Shown here: piece by piece, positions 39,101-49,865 of the stretch
How positions within the stretch are numbered: position 1 is the first letter of the stretch
Layout: each line of letters begins with the position of its first letter
DNA from: Triops longicaudatus
Taxonomy: Eukaryota > Arthropoda > Branchiopoda > Notostraca > Triopsidae
NCBI GenBank assembly: GCA_022885665.1
Contig: JAGQDJ010000004.1
Location: 310,001 to 374,000, forward strand
Length of the DNA stretch: 64,000 nucleotides
Direction of reading: 5' to 3'
Translations under genes and position numbers: made by a program
Notes under the pieces: model-generated
Databases searched by the model: none
The model's input: the letters and a program-made list of their open reading frames with translations, nothing else
What the model was told of the DNA's origin: nothing

Positions 39101-41214
39101 CTTTCTTGATGTTTGGAAGTAACGGGTTCGGTTGGTACTTCTGAAGAAATGGATACATTTACAGGAGGTGTGCAAGTATTTGAATGTGCTTCTGCAGAAG
39201 TGGACGGCTCGCTTCTCGGAGCGGTTTGAACCACTGGTTCTTTTAACGCGTTTGTGGGTTCTTTGTCAGCAGCTGCGTTGGATGCGATTCTCGGGGATGG
39301 AACCGCAACAGGCGTGGCTGAAACTTTCACAGGATCAGGCTGAGTTCGCTCCGTTTCTTCCTGCGAATCACACAACCGTTCCGAAGTGCAGGGCGATTTC
39401 ACGTCCTCTTCCCGTGAAGAATTTGTATCCATAGCGTGGCTTTGCGAGCCACTTTCTGGTCGTTCATCTTCCGGAGCTTGCGGTAGTGGCGAACTATGTG
39501 CAGCACAGCGTTCGCTAGGAGCTATGGATGCAGGTGTCATAGTCCGTGGAGGACTGAGTCGGGTTTCAGACTCAATCGACCTCGCATCGGGTGCGACTTC
39601 ACTGGCCTGATCGCTGGCAACGAGCCGGCCAAATTCGTCTAAAGATTCCTCATTCACCGCTGCGTCCACGGGTGGAGGCAAGACGAATAATTTGTCTGCA
39701 GTAAGGTGTTCGGAAGACGAGGCAGTGGACAAGTTCTGTCTACTTTCTTGCGAGTCTTCATGGTCAATACAAATGCAGGGAGGAACAGGTTTGGGCGGGG
39801 CTTCGAGGACTTGAATCTCGTCGTCGTCCTCGGATTGCGAATGCGTCTGGAGCAAGATTTGATGTACCTGTTCAATGATAGCTTGCGGGAAACCTGAGAT
39901 ATCGACTTCGCAGACGTCAGGGGGCGGGCCTTCACTGGACAAACGTACCCGTGACCTTTTGCGTGCTTCTTCCCGGGCTTGGTTTTCGCGTACTAGGTGC
40001 TCTAGGACGAATTTGGAGGTATTGGAATGCGGTTCGTCCATCAGCTTGCGTAGCTTATTTTTGTCCATTTTCAGAATATTAGACAAAACTTGTTGCTTCT
40101 TCTTTTCGAACTCTGGCCGAAGAGCAGGCGTGGTTGGAGGTAAAGTGACTTCGGCGTCAGGTTTGGGCTCTTCTAAAGGAACTTGTGGAGTCTCCGTTTC
40201 GCCTACAGAGTTTACCTCGGCAAAACCGTGCAAAACTTCCACAGCTTCGTCCCCTGAGCACTGAACGAAACCGATGTCGGCCAACGGAGGCATCACGTAC
40301 GATTCTTCCGAAAAAACGGTAGTAGTAACTGCGGTTTGTGGCACCGTAGTAGCGGTACTGGAAGGCGGGGCTTTGCTAACTGTCATAATTCTGGAATTAT
40401 CTTGGCCAACGGGTTCTTTTCCTAGAGTCTGTGGATGCTCTGTATCGTCCCTCACAAGGCTTTCGTCCAGATTTCCGCTTTTCATGAGCTCTAAGCGAGC
40501 TTTAAGCTTCTCGGTGAGCTGCATTTTGGTCTTCTGACGCTCAAGTTCGATAGGATTCAATGTCGATGACGATGAATTGCCGGAAGTGGATGGTTTGGGC
40601 GACCTGGGTTGATGATCGTTCGTACTAGGAGGTGACGCGAATCGTCGATGGGCGTTTATAAGAACTCGGGGCGTCCGTGGCATTCTTTTAAGGTCGTGTC
40701 TACTATTTTGAGTGAATCTTTTGTCCTTGTTAGGAGTGCGGGAATTATCGTACAACAGAAATCTTTTGTCCTTCGATGTCCCGATGCTAGAATGTGCGTT
40801 TGGTGTTGGAGGCAAGTGGAGGAAATCCGAATTTGGGTTATTCTTGGTAGGTGAGTTTCTGGCTCGGCTTTTCGGATGCTGAGGTTCTGTCAAACGGTCT
40901 GGTGTTCCATCGGCTGATTTACTGCGTCCAGTAGTAGGGCTGTTGTCAGAGAAGCTGGGGTAGCCAAAATCGGACGTATAGTCGTCGAAGTATCGGCCAC
41001 GGTAATTATCATTGCCTCCTCCGCGTGGACGAGGGTTTCCTCGGAAGGTTTCATTGTTGTTGGAAGAAAATTTGTTCAGACCCCAACTTCTTTCCCTGGA
41101 CCCGCCTCGATGAGAAGAATTGGAGCTGGGATTGTACGGGTGACGGTGTCTTGACTGATAAGAGCGTGGATCCGAAGAGTGTCTGTTGCTACTAGGTCCA
41201 GGAGACTTGCCCAT
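36158..41214 (-). CDS. ZNF106: ZNF106-like protein with C-terminal WD40 repeats
   Basis: Likely RNA-associated nuclear protein, by family. Eight exons: 41214-38032, 37756-37526, 37449-37333, 36933-36798, 36721-36627, 36572-36456, 36393-36322, 36238-36158; 1343 residues, all phases closed. The first ATG with a good context is at 41214; the open frame extends upstream only without ATG. The 1061-residue first exon is low in complexity: Arg/Gly/Tyr/Ser-rich start, a conserved-looking helix (LSNILKMDKNKLRKLMD), and a coiled coil near residues 770-820. The later exons form WD40 blades (LLTASDDKSVNIYD, LTGCTDGCIRSFDLD, CLTTKWGMGYFGTETGD, YCSDADRTLSVYD), and their order fits the ZNF106 propeller. The C2H2 fingers that end vertebrate ZNF106 are absent; the protein stops at PRLIPPRSTSE. 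Family name inferred. Confidence 0.72.
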
Positions 41215-41688
41215 TCTTGAGCTAGTTTTATTATATTCCAAACTTAACAAACAATACGAGACGAAGTTCACTTCATACGTAGTTCACTTTAATTAATTAC
41301 AAATAATAACAGTCTACTATTAAAAAAAAACTAAGGAAGTAATAATGGAATTTGGAGGATTGCCTCGGATCACGAGGCCACGTTTTTTCCCTCCAAAACA
41401 ACATCCAAACACCACTTCTAGACTGCCGAACAGCGAATCACGACCTCATGTTACAAAACTCGCGAATTAATTTTAAATCTGTAGCTTCTGGCACCATCTA
41501 GTAGTCTTCTGTTAATGAATCGAGATTAAACTTGGTATTATCCTTTTGGTGAAGCAATCGATTACGTGCCTGCAGAAGATATTGTTTTTGTTTGTCCTCA
41601 CGATTCCTGCCTTCGTTCGTTGGAATTTACCCTGCAACAAAAAAAATTCGCTTACTCCTAGTATCGTGTGTAAATAACATAAAGCTAC
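41215..41688. promoter_or_regulatory. shared upstream region of the WD40 gene and PI4K2
   Basis: 474 bp between two divergent start codons. No TATA box stands out on either side. This suits housekeeping-type bidirectional transcription, but no element can be named. Confidence 0.45.
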
Positions 41689-43451
41689 ATGTCTACCGTA
41701 GATGGGACCAACCCTAGTGGGGAGTCATTGTTGGTGGATGTAGAGCTTACACCGTTTTCAGCGAACACTACCAATACCACAAACCTTGCCAGGGCAACAT
41801 CACCAGATTATCAGTCGAATGGCATTGGCAGTAAGGGAACAAATTCGCCTTTGACTGCCCGACCAACAAGACCCGTTTCTGCGGCGTCTTCAGAAGAATC
41901 AGCTATTTTGCCTGATGTAGGATTTGCTTCACACGTAATGGGTAATTTTGATTAACGGTTAAAGAGGAACGACTGATTAATACTGTTTGTGTATTTAAAG
42001 GTGGAGCGAGTGGTTCACGTGAAAATCAGCCATTACTTGGCAGAATGGATAGTGAGTCAGAGAATTTATTCACAGGTAACATTTCGTGTGTCAAATAGTA
42101 CAACCTTTTAACCAGCATCGTTTACAGATGATCCGGGGTTTACCGAACTAGTTCATAGTGCAGAGCTTGCCATAGAACATGGAATATATCCTGAACGTAT
42201 TTACCAAGGTTCCTCAGGCTCTTATTTTGTCAAAAACATCGAAGGGGTAAGATATGGAAGCCTTCGTCCTTGTGAAAACCATTTTTATAACCTTTTTGTC
42301 TTATCTTTCGAATCAGAAAACGATCGGCGTTTTCAAGCCGAAAGATGAAGAGCCCTACGGCCGCTTGAATCCCAAGTGGACGAAATGGCTACATCGGTTA
42401 TGCTGCCCGTGTTTTTTCGGTCGGTCGTGCTTAGTACCCAACCAGGGCTACTTATCTGAAGCCGGAGCTTCGTTAGTGGATAAAAAATTGGGTTTAAATA
42501 TCGTTCCTCCAACAAAAGTTGTCAAGTTGGTGTCGGATACCTTCAATTATTCCAGAATAGACCGGGAAAAGTCTCACGTGAAACGCGTTCTCTTAGACAG
42601 GGTTCCCATAGTCGGTAGAAGATTCCATCGGATAGGACTGCCCCCTAAAGTATGACTGCTTGTCTATTCCACACTTTCTTTCTAAACGTTTGTCTTTGCA
42701 CAGGTGGGTTCTTTCCAAGTGTTCGTCGAGGGATACAAAGATGCCGATTATTGGCTTCGGCGTTTTGAATCAGACGCATTACCTGAATCGACAGGTCAAC
42801 AGTTCCAGCTTCTCTTCGAAAGACTGGTCATTTTGGATTACATTATACGAAACACAGACAGAGGCAATGACAACTGGTTAATTCGATATGATAAGCCGGA
42901 TGTGAAGGCTTCAGACGAGGAAGTAAGGCACATAACCTTTAATGAAGACCTTTAAGTGAGCCTCTTGTGATGTGTACTAGGAATGGGCTTTAGTCAGGTC
43001 GCCGACTATTCAAATAGCAGCTATAGACAACGGACTGGCTTTCCCGTTTAAGCACCCGGATTCCTGGCGTGCGTATCCCTTCCATTGGGCATGGCTTCCT
43101 TATGCGAAGAAGCCATTCAGTCAGCAAACCAAGGACTTGGTCCTGCCTTTGGTGTCGGACATGAATTTCGTCGAAGATCTTTGTGCGGATTTGTATAGGC
43201 TATTTAAAACTGACAAGGGCTTCGACAGTCACTTGTTTGAGAAGCAAATGAGCGTACTTCGTGGTCAAATGCTTAATTTAAGTCAAGCATTAAAAGACGG
43301 CAAATCACCAGTTCAGCTCGTTCAAATGCCAGCTGTCGTCATGGAGCGGTCACGAACCAATGTAGGAACCACTGCGGCTTTCCGACATTTTACAGAAACA
43401 AATTTTATCCAGCGGTTTCAGCATAAAGGGCCCGTATTTTCTTGGTGGTGA
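41689..43451 (+). CDS. PI4KII: phosphatidylinositol 4-kinase type 2
   Basis: Makes PI4P from phosphatidylinositol on Golgi and endosomal membranes. Six exons: 41689-41941, 42001-42075, 42128-42246, 42317-42649, 42704-42922, 42981-43451; 489 residues (human alpha form 479). The first ~110 residues are a disordered Ser/Thr-rich leader. Then come GSSGSYF (about 138-144), GVFKPKDEEPYG with the ATP-binding lysine (about 155), CCPCFFGR (about 178-185), which is the palmitoylated cysteine cluster of the family with its last Cys replaced by Phe, LSEAGASLVD, FVEGYKDADYWL, the catalytic DYIIRNTDRGNDNW (about 305-318), and AAIDNG with the metal-binding Asp (about 349). All introns are under 75 bp. It appears complete and functional. 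Confidence 0.96.
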
Positions 43452-44064
43452 GCATATCACATAGTAAAAATAAAAAGATTCAAAACTCAGTTGCATATTG
43501 CAAAAACGAAGGATATTCTATTAGGAGGGGGGTTAGAAAACTATTAAGGTGTGACATAAGAAGTCTAGTCTTTCTATCTTAAGGAAAGGAGACACCCAAA
43601 CTTTTCTATCGGGCCTTTTTTTGCTATTGTATGAGTCATGAATTTTTGCCTTAAGCTTATCGGAAAACTTGAACGAAGGAATGGGAGGAACGAGTGACAG
43701 TCGCTTCCAAAATAAAACTCCATGAATGGACAAACCGCATTCCACGAACTTATGTAACAACTGCTTGATATGTAAACTTGGACTTGCCGTGCGGTCATTT
43801 TCTTTATGGCTGTCCGGTCCTTTTTTGCCTGTTTAATTTACACATCATGTTATTTTACGACGATCTAGTTGAGTGTACAATAAAACAACATATAATACAT
43901 TAAAAGTGAAGAAAGCTTGCATTTTATCTTTTTTGCCATGTACAATTTATATACCGTAAATAAGACTACTACGTAAAGAAGGAACTGAAATGCATGGGGT
44001 TGATATAATATCAATAAAAGAACAAATTCTCTGTTTTATGGTTATGAATGCGAAGTTAGTGGTT
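43452..44064. other. convergent 3' flanks of PI4KII and ebony
   Basis: 613 bp containing the 3' untranslated regions of two converging genes. An AATAAA at about 43878 could serve PI4KII. No exon is supported. Confidence 0.5.
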
Positions 44065-47000
44065 CTACAGGAATTTAATTGTACACACGGCTTTCTGGCT
44101 GTCGGGAGCTTTTCCGAATGGTTTGTAGCCGTTTTCAATCGTGTATTGGTTGACTTGATACTCCGAGTGAGGGACGTAGCCAAGAACAAGGTCGCAATAC
44201 TCCTAAACGAAAGAACTTTACTTTTCCCTTTCTTATTTTTTGTAACGTATTAGATGTGAACACGTACTCGTGTCAACTCGCTGGTGTTGGTCGTCATAAG
44301 GCCCTTGAAATTACGACGTTGTGCTAAACGGATATTCTCATCTTCCATGAACATGATAAGCTTGATATTCTCTTGCGGGGGTAAGGTTACGTCCACACCC
44401 ATCATAAAGCTATGCAACAAGTATCCCGGGCTTTGCGTCTCCAAGGTTTCTCTCACGGGATGTTCGATGACTTCCAGCATATCAAAGATCCAGCTCATTT
44501 TGTCGATCGGGGGGTGCAACTCAGGTTCGTCGAACAGATCGAAGTTCAAAGAAACGGCGACAATCTGACCTTCTTGTTTTACGGCAAAACTAGATAAGGT
44601 GCAATATAAACGTTAGATCCGTAACCTTAGATCAATTACCTAAGATCCTTCGAGAGGATTGGCTCCCAGGAGGTGGAAACAAACTCCACAAAATACTTCA
44701 GTTCGGGTTGGGTCCAATATTCCAAATCACCTCGTTGCACAAAACTCGTAGATATTATCCTTTACAGAAATTATTTAATGAATTCAAGGAACTACAGTGA
44801 TGTCTCATTTACCGGACAACGTCGTCTTTCATGCTTGGATTCAACATTTCGACTTCGTAACCCAGTTCCTCTGCAGTGCCTTGAATGCCATTATTCTCTG
44901 ACACTGGTTTCATATGTTGCAAAATCTCTTCAAAGCTGGTTGCTGCCAAAAAGTCTCCAATATCTGGAAACACACTCGGAAAGGTTACGAAAAAAGGCTT
45001 TCAAAATTTGCATACTTATGGCGTATCCCTGGTCACGCAGCGAAGTTACAACGGTGATGGAGTTAAGGGAATTCCCGCCAATATTGAAAAAGTTATCGGT
45101 CAGCCGCAAACTGGTTTTGTTAGAAAAACCAACCACTTTGCGTACAGTTCTGAATAAAGCCAATGCTTGTGGTTTCAAATGCTCAGCGATGTCAGGGATT
45201 TCTACGTCTTCGTTTTGACAAGCTATAAAAAGGCAAATTAAAGGCAACTAGAACTCAAAACTTCAACTTTTTAAACCTCGCAACTGCTGGTCGAATGTCT
45301 TCAACAACTCTTGTCGATCAATCTTCCCATTAACCAATAAAGGCACCGAAGGTATGATCATAATCTCAGGGATAGCGTATGATGGCAAAGAACGTTCAAG
45401 TGACTCTTTTATGTGGTACGGTGTTAAGCCATCCAGAACAGTGGTGAAGGCGACAACTCTCTACACAACTTAATAGAAAGTTTACCTAATATTTTTTTAG
45501 AACCTACCTGCTCGAATTCACCCGGTTTATAACAAAGAACCGTGGCTTTTTCAATACCGGGCACTTCGCGTACACGAGCTTCGACCTCTGTCAAGTCCAA
45601 ACGGTGACCCCGGACTTTGACTTGAGAATCGGATCGACCTTCGTATACCAGAACCCACTCCTCATTACCCGCTTTAACCAAGCGTCCGTAATCACCCGTT
45701 TTAAACACCGTTTCTAAGCCTGGGGCCATCATTAGCGTGAATTATGTAAACGTTGACTGAAAACCATACCACTCCTGTTTTCCACTGGGTTTTTCATAAA
45801 TCGAGCTATTTCTCTGCCATTGACGTAACCAGCTGCAACGTGAGCTCCAGCAACGTATAACTCACCGACTTGACCCAGCGATACCGGTTTTAATTCCGTG
45901 TTAAGCAAGTAAATTACGCAATTGTCAATTGCATAACCTAGAAGAAATAATTATTAAAAATCGCCTATTGCGAGAATGTGTCGTATGTTAGTTTTAAGGC
46001 TTACCAATAGGAACTTTGCCTTCAACGACGAGGGAATTTACGTCTTCCGGACGCGTAAATGGAATATAGGTGACGTCACCCATGATTTCCGTACTTCCGT
46101 AGAAATTGCATAATGTGTGACCTTGGGGGAAACGCTCGAAAAACTGACGTAGCAAATCGACTGGCAAGGTTTCTCCGCTGCAAACCCATAATTTCAAATC
46201 GGGCAAGTTTGTTTCTTTTTCCAGAGACCAGTAAGCGAGTAGGCTTCGGAGAAGCGAGGGAACCAAAACGAGTCTCGAGATGCGGTGACGCCGGAGAAGC
46301 GCATCTAGAATTTCAGGGTCCTTCGTCTGGTGTTTGAGAACGACAACAACTGGGACGCCTTGCAAAAGTGGGCCCCAAATCTCAGCTACAGAGTCAACGA
46401 AGGTTAACGCAGTCTTAAAACAGCATTTCTCACCCTCCCGGAACGGGAATTGACGCCACTGCCAGCGCAATCGTTGTAAAACGGTCGCGTGCGGCAATCG
46501 GACGCCTTTCGGGCTACCCGTACTACCTGAAGTGTACAATGCCATCGCCAATCGGGATAATTTGTGAGTTCCGACGTTAAACATTTGAGATTCGGGCAAA
46601 TTTGACTCATCGCCACTTTGGGGCGAGTTAAGCAACGATGCAAGATCGAAGATTTTGACGTCTTTAAAGAAAGACTGACGAGCATTGTCCAGATTTGTCG
46701 TATCTCCCGCTGATAGAATCATAATAGGCTTGGCATCATTGACGATGTGAACAATTCGCTGGGACGGGAACGTCGGGTCCAAGGGAACGTAGGCTGCTCC
46801 GGATTTGAAAACAGCCAAAAGGGTAACAATTAGCTCATAAGAAGGAGGGGAGCTTATGGCAATCAAATAATCTCCATCCGAGTTGGGTTCTACGTTAGAC
46901 ACACAGGCTTGCAGCAAAATTTCGCGCGCCAAACGGTTTGCATCTCGGTTCAATCTTTCGAAACTGATCTCTTTTTCTTCGTCGATTAACGCAATCTTTC

Positions 47001-47118
47001 GTAACACTTCGGGATTTTCTTCTAACAGATTTTCGAAAACGCGATGAATGAACGTAACACCTTCTTGAGGTACTATTGTACCGGATAGTACTGACTCTTC
47101 CAAGGGGTAAATACGCAT
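44065..47118 (-). CDS. ebony: Ebony, N-beta-alanyl-biogenic amine synthetase
   Basis: Conjugates beta-alanine to dopamine or histamine in cuticle tanning and neurotransmitter inactivation. Nine exons: 47118-46005, 45937-45770, 45719-45508, 45460-45277, 45222-45016, 44963-44813, 44759-44640, 44589-44268, 44202-44065; 871 residues (Drosophila 879). Adenylation domain: LYTSGSTGSPKGVRLP (from about 194), FVDSVAEIWGPL, NFYGSTEIMGDVTY, YKTGDYG-type motif (FKTGDYGRL), EGRSDSQVKVRGHR. Carrier domain: DNFFNIGGNSLNS, with the phosphopantetheine serine near 611. The C-terminal amine-selecting domain carries HSFMMG and TTNTSELT as in Ebony. The ATG at 47118 is the first true ATG. A TATA box lies at 47211-47218. 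It appears intact. Confidence 0.96.
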
Positions 47119-47996
47119 GGTTAAGCTTTCTTCGGAGACAAATCGCAGCACAGCTTTCTTGTTCGTAACTCTAACAACTACTAAACTGTTGGACGCTGCA
47201 GTGCTCCTGCTTTTTATACTGCTTAACTGGAGCTAGCGAAGGACGCGTTTATGCTCTAGCTAAGTTATCTCGAGTTCCAACGAGTAGCGTAGAATTCCGA
47301 AAGAGCGGGGGACTATCCAAGAGACATAATATCTCCTTAAGTTACGGCACAATGTTCTAGGAAGTATAGCCTACAGCGATTAAAGTACTCAAGAAAAGAA
47401 AAGACTGGATTAAACAGGTTACTATATTTAGTTTTTTCTTCAGTTTCCGGATTCTAAGTTTCCCTTTGAGCCCTTACTAGTAGATCATCTAATTTGGAGT
47501 ACAAAGAATACATTTTACAGCAGGATTTTCAAGGCAAACCACATCGTGTTGCCGAAAATTAAACAACAATAATCGTAACAGGGCGACGAAAGCCCTTGGG
47601 AACAACAACGAATGGTCCACGACCCAAACTGGACTTCCGCTAGTGTATAAAAAACATAAAAAGAAGAAAAAGAGAGAGTGATGGAGCAAATAGGCAAGAC
47701 GTGCTCCATTTAATACTGTAGGTGCCATTCGTCGCGTGGAGTTTTCTCGTTTTGTTCATTTTTTTACTCTTTTATAAATAGGAGAAATTCAATATAAAGG
47801 CCCAAAGACTTCATGCGTTTTCTTTATTAGACTTGGTCGCTCATGCGATGTAACAATAATAAAGCACTGTTTGCCCAATACAAATCCCAGCAACTTCCCA
47901 AAGAGGAAATTTTACCCTCGCTTACTACGCACAAGGGAAACGTCACTACAGAACGGACAGAATATAAGTGAGATAATGAGGAAGTTGGTAGTTCTT
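47119..47996. other. ebony upstream region and 3' flank of the single-span receptor gene
   Basis: Holds the ebony 5' untranslated region and TATA promoter, then AT-rich sequence with an AATAAA on the minus strand near 47823-47828 that could end the receptor transcript. No other gene is supported. Confidence 0.5.
47211..47218 (-). promoter_or_regulatory. TATA box of ebony
   Basis: TATAAAAA on the minus strand, about 95 bp upstream of the start codon; transcription would begin near 47185. Confidence 0.6.
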
Positions 47997-49678
47997 TTAA
48001 TGGAAAACTTGTCGGAAACTAAACGCAACGGAAAGCACAGTTCCTATGCTAAGCACAGTCACAGTAGCAATCACAGCATAAGGGTACAGATATGCAAAAT
48101 CTTTGCTGTCAATTTCCATTAAAATACCCTCGTCTTCATTAGTTTTCAGCCCGAAGCTTTCAACCGTTGAAGTAGAATTGGCAGTTGTGCTTCCTGAGCA
48201 CACACAAGGACCCTTGACGATTAAAGAAATGTTTAGACTGAACCGCAAATTCAGTTGCCCATCACGGTAAGTGCCGATCTAGATTTACAATAAATGTATC
48301 ACTTAAAAATCTGATGAAGCGAATTACTCTTTCAAATGCCGAGTGTTTCCTCCGATAAGCTAGAATTTCGTACGAAGCGTTCCTGGTCATAGTTCCTATG
48401 CGTTCTTGGACAATTAGCTCATTACCTATCAATATAGTGTAATTAAAATTCAAAAGTTGTTGACGCCAACGGTCCATTGACATTTTATTGAGTTGATTGC
48501 ATAACGAAGGCGTGTCTCCTCGGCAGTTCCACTGCTGTGCTTGGCGAAAGGCTTGTAAGATCTGTGACGTGATGGTAAAAGTCGGCAAGTATTTTGGCTG
48601 CGACATTAGAAGAGCCTCGTAAGTTTCTGGCTGCGAGCGATTGTGTATTTTCAGCTGTTTGGTTAACCATGAGCTTGGGTCCTGCATCTCGGCTCGTAAG
48701 TGTCTGTAGATTTCTCTCGTGTTCGGGAAAACCTCCTCGATGACGTAAACGGTGTTACGCCTAGTCAAATCTTTTACAATCGAATTTTCCGGCAGGTAGT
48801 TCACAAGGATAAACGTTAGATCCGTGGCGTTACACCATGAGGTGAACTCAAACACTTGCTGACCGAAGAGAATGACCGAGTGGGCCTTCAGTTCTCCGCA
48901 TCCAACGTTTTTCAGTTCTTTCGCTTCGATTTTTTGTTCGCTCGCACAAACCCCCTTCAAAGCGAAAATTAACGCTTCCTGCTCACCCAATTCTTCAGGG
49001 TAAATTACTAGTATTTCATTTCCTAATCGTTTAGCTATCGCTATAGCAATCTAAACAGAGCCTTCTATTAATTCTTAAAAATGTTGCCAAGACGTGTTCG
49101 TACTTGCACAAGCGGTCGACGATAATAAACATACCAGCTTAAAATATTGGTATCCGCAGAAAAGTCTTGCGTAGGAGTGTACAGAACGACGTTTAAATGT
49201 TTCGTGATTCTGCTGACTTGTTGTGTTTCGGAGTAATTCAGAAGTGACAGAATTCCCAAGTTAAACGAAGATCCAATCATCAACAATGACGACAATGTCA
49301 AAGTCGGGATAGAACTTTTCGTGCTACATGTATCGAGAACCTGTAATCCTAGAAAAATTAAATGCTTAATAAAATTAGAAACCAGAGGAAAATTAGAAAG
49401 TCAATTGTTTGGAGTGAAAAGAGGGCGGCACCAATTTTAAAAGAGCTGGCTTCGTTAAACATGACAATGTTCCACCGGACGATTTCAACTAATGCCAAAA
49501 TGTCTATATTGATTCTGGAACAATTGGGACCGTGTAAAGGTGCGAGAAGCGTTAGAGTAGCCTGACCTTTCAGGTTCACGTAATCTTTCACAACAGTACA
49601 ATGATCTTCGAGACCGTGCACATATACATACGCGCACGAGAATTGCAAAGAAAACAAACACCACGCAGTGAACTTCAT
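47997..49678 (-). CDS. class C receptor-type ligand-binding ectodomain with one membrane segment
   Basis: Four exons: 49678-49432, 49348-49104, 49050-48328, 48278-47997; 498 residues, all phases closed. The start chosen gives a signal peptide (MKFTAWCLFSLQFSCAYVYVHG, split here as MKFTAW and FSLQFSCAYV). The body is a periplasmic-binding-type (ANF receptor) fold as in metabotropic glutamate receptors: LLAPLHGPNCSRIN, FKIGLQVLDTCS, MIGSSFNLGILSLL, then late segments Q-A-F-R-Q-A, SYEILAYRR and IGTYRDGQLNLRFSLN. Several N-glycosylation sites are present. There is no cysteine-rich domain and no seven-helix domain. One hydrophobic helix (YAVIATVTVLSIGTVLSVAF) is followed by only SFRQVFH. Donor 49431 (GTGCCG) is weak. 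It may act as a co-receptor, binding protein or clearance receptor; this is inference. It sits head-to-head with a seven-helix class C receptor gene. Confidence 0.8.
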
Positions 49679-49865
49679 TTCGGGAACAAAGAAGGAAGCA
49701 CTAAGCTTGAAAGAACTCTTAGTTTTATCCATCTCCCCTCTATCTCGCTTTGTTATACTAAATATTAATCCCATTATGCATGATGCGGTTTCACAAGGGG
49801 TTCTGAAACCATGGAACATGGCATTTCGGACCTAGATTTTAGTCGTGATGTAACCAGTAAGAGTC
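49679..49865. promoter_or_regulatory. divergent promoter of the two receptor genes
   Basis: 187 bp separate the two start codons, so both 5' untranslated regions and any core promoters must share this space or overlap. An open frame on the minus strand runs through much of it, but without a better signal peptide. The spacing suggests shared regulation. Confidence 0.5.
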
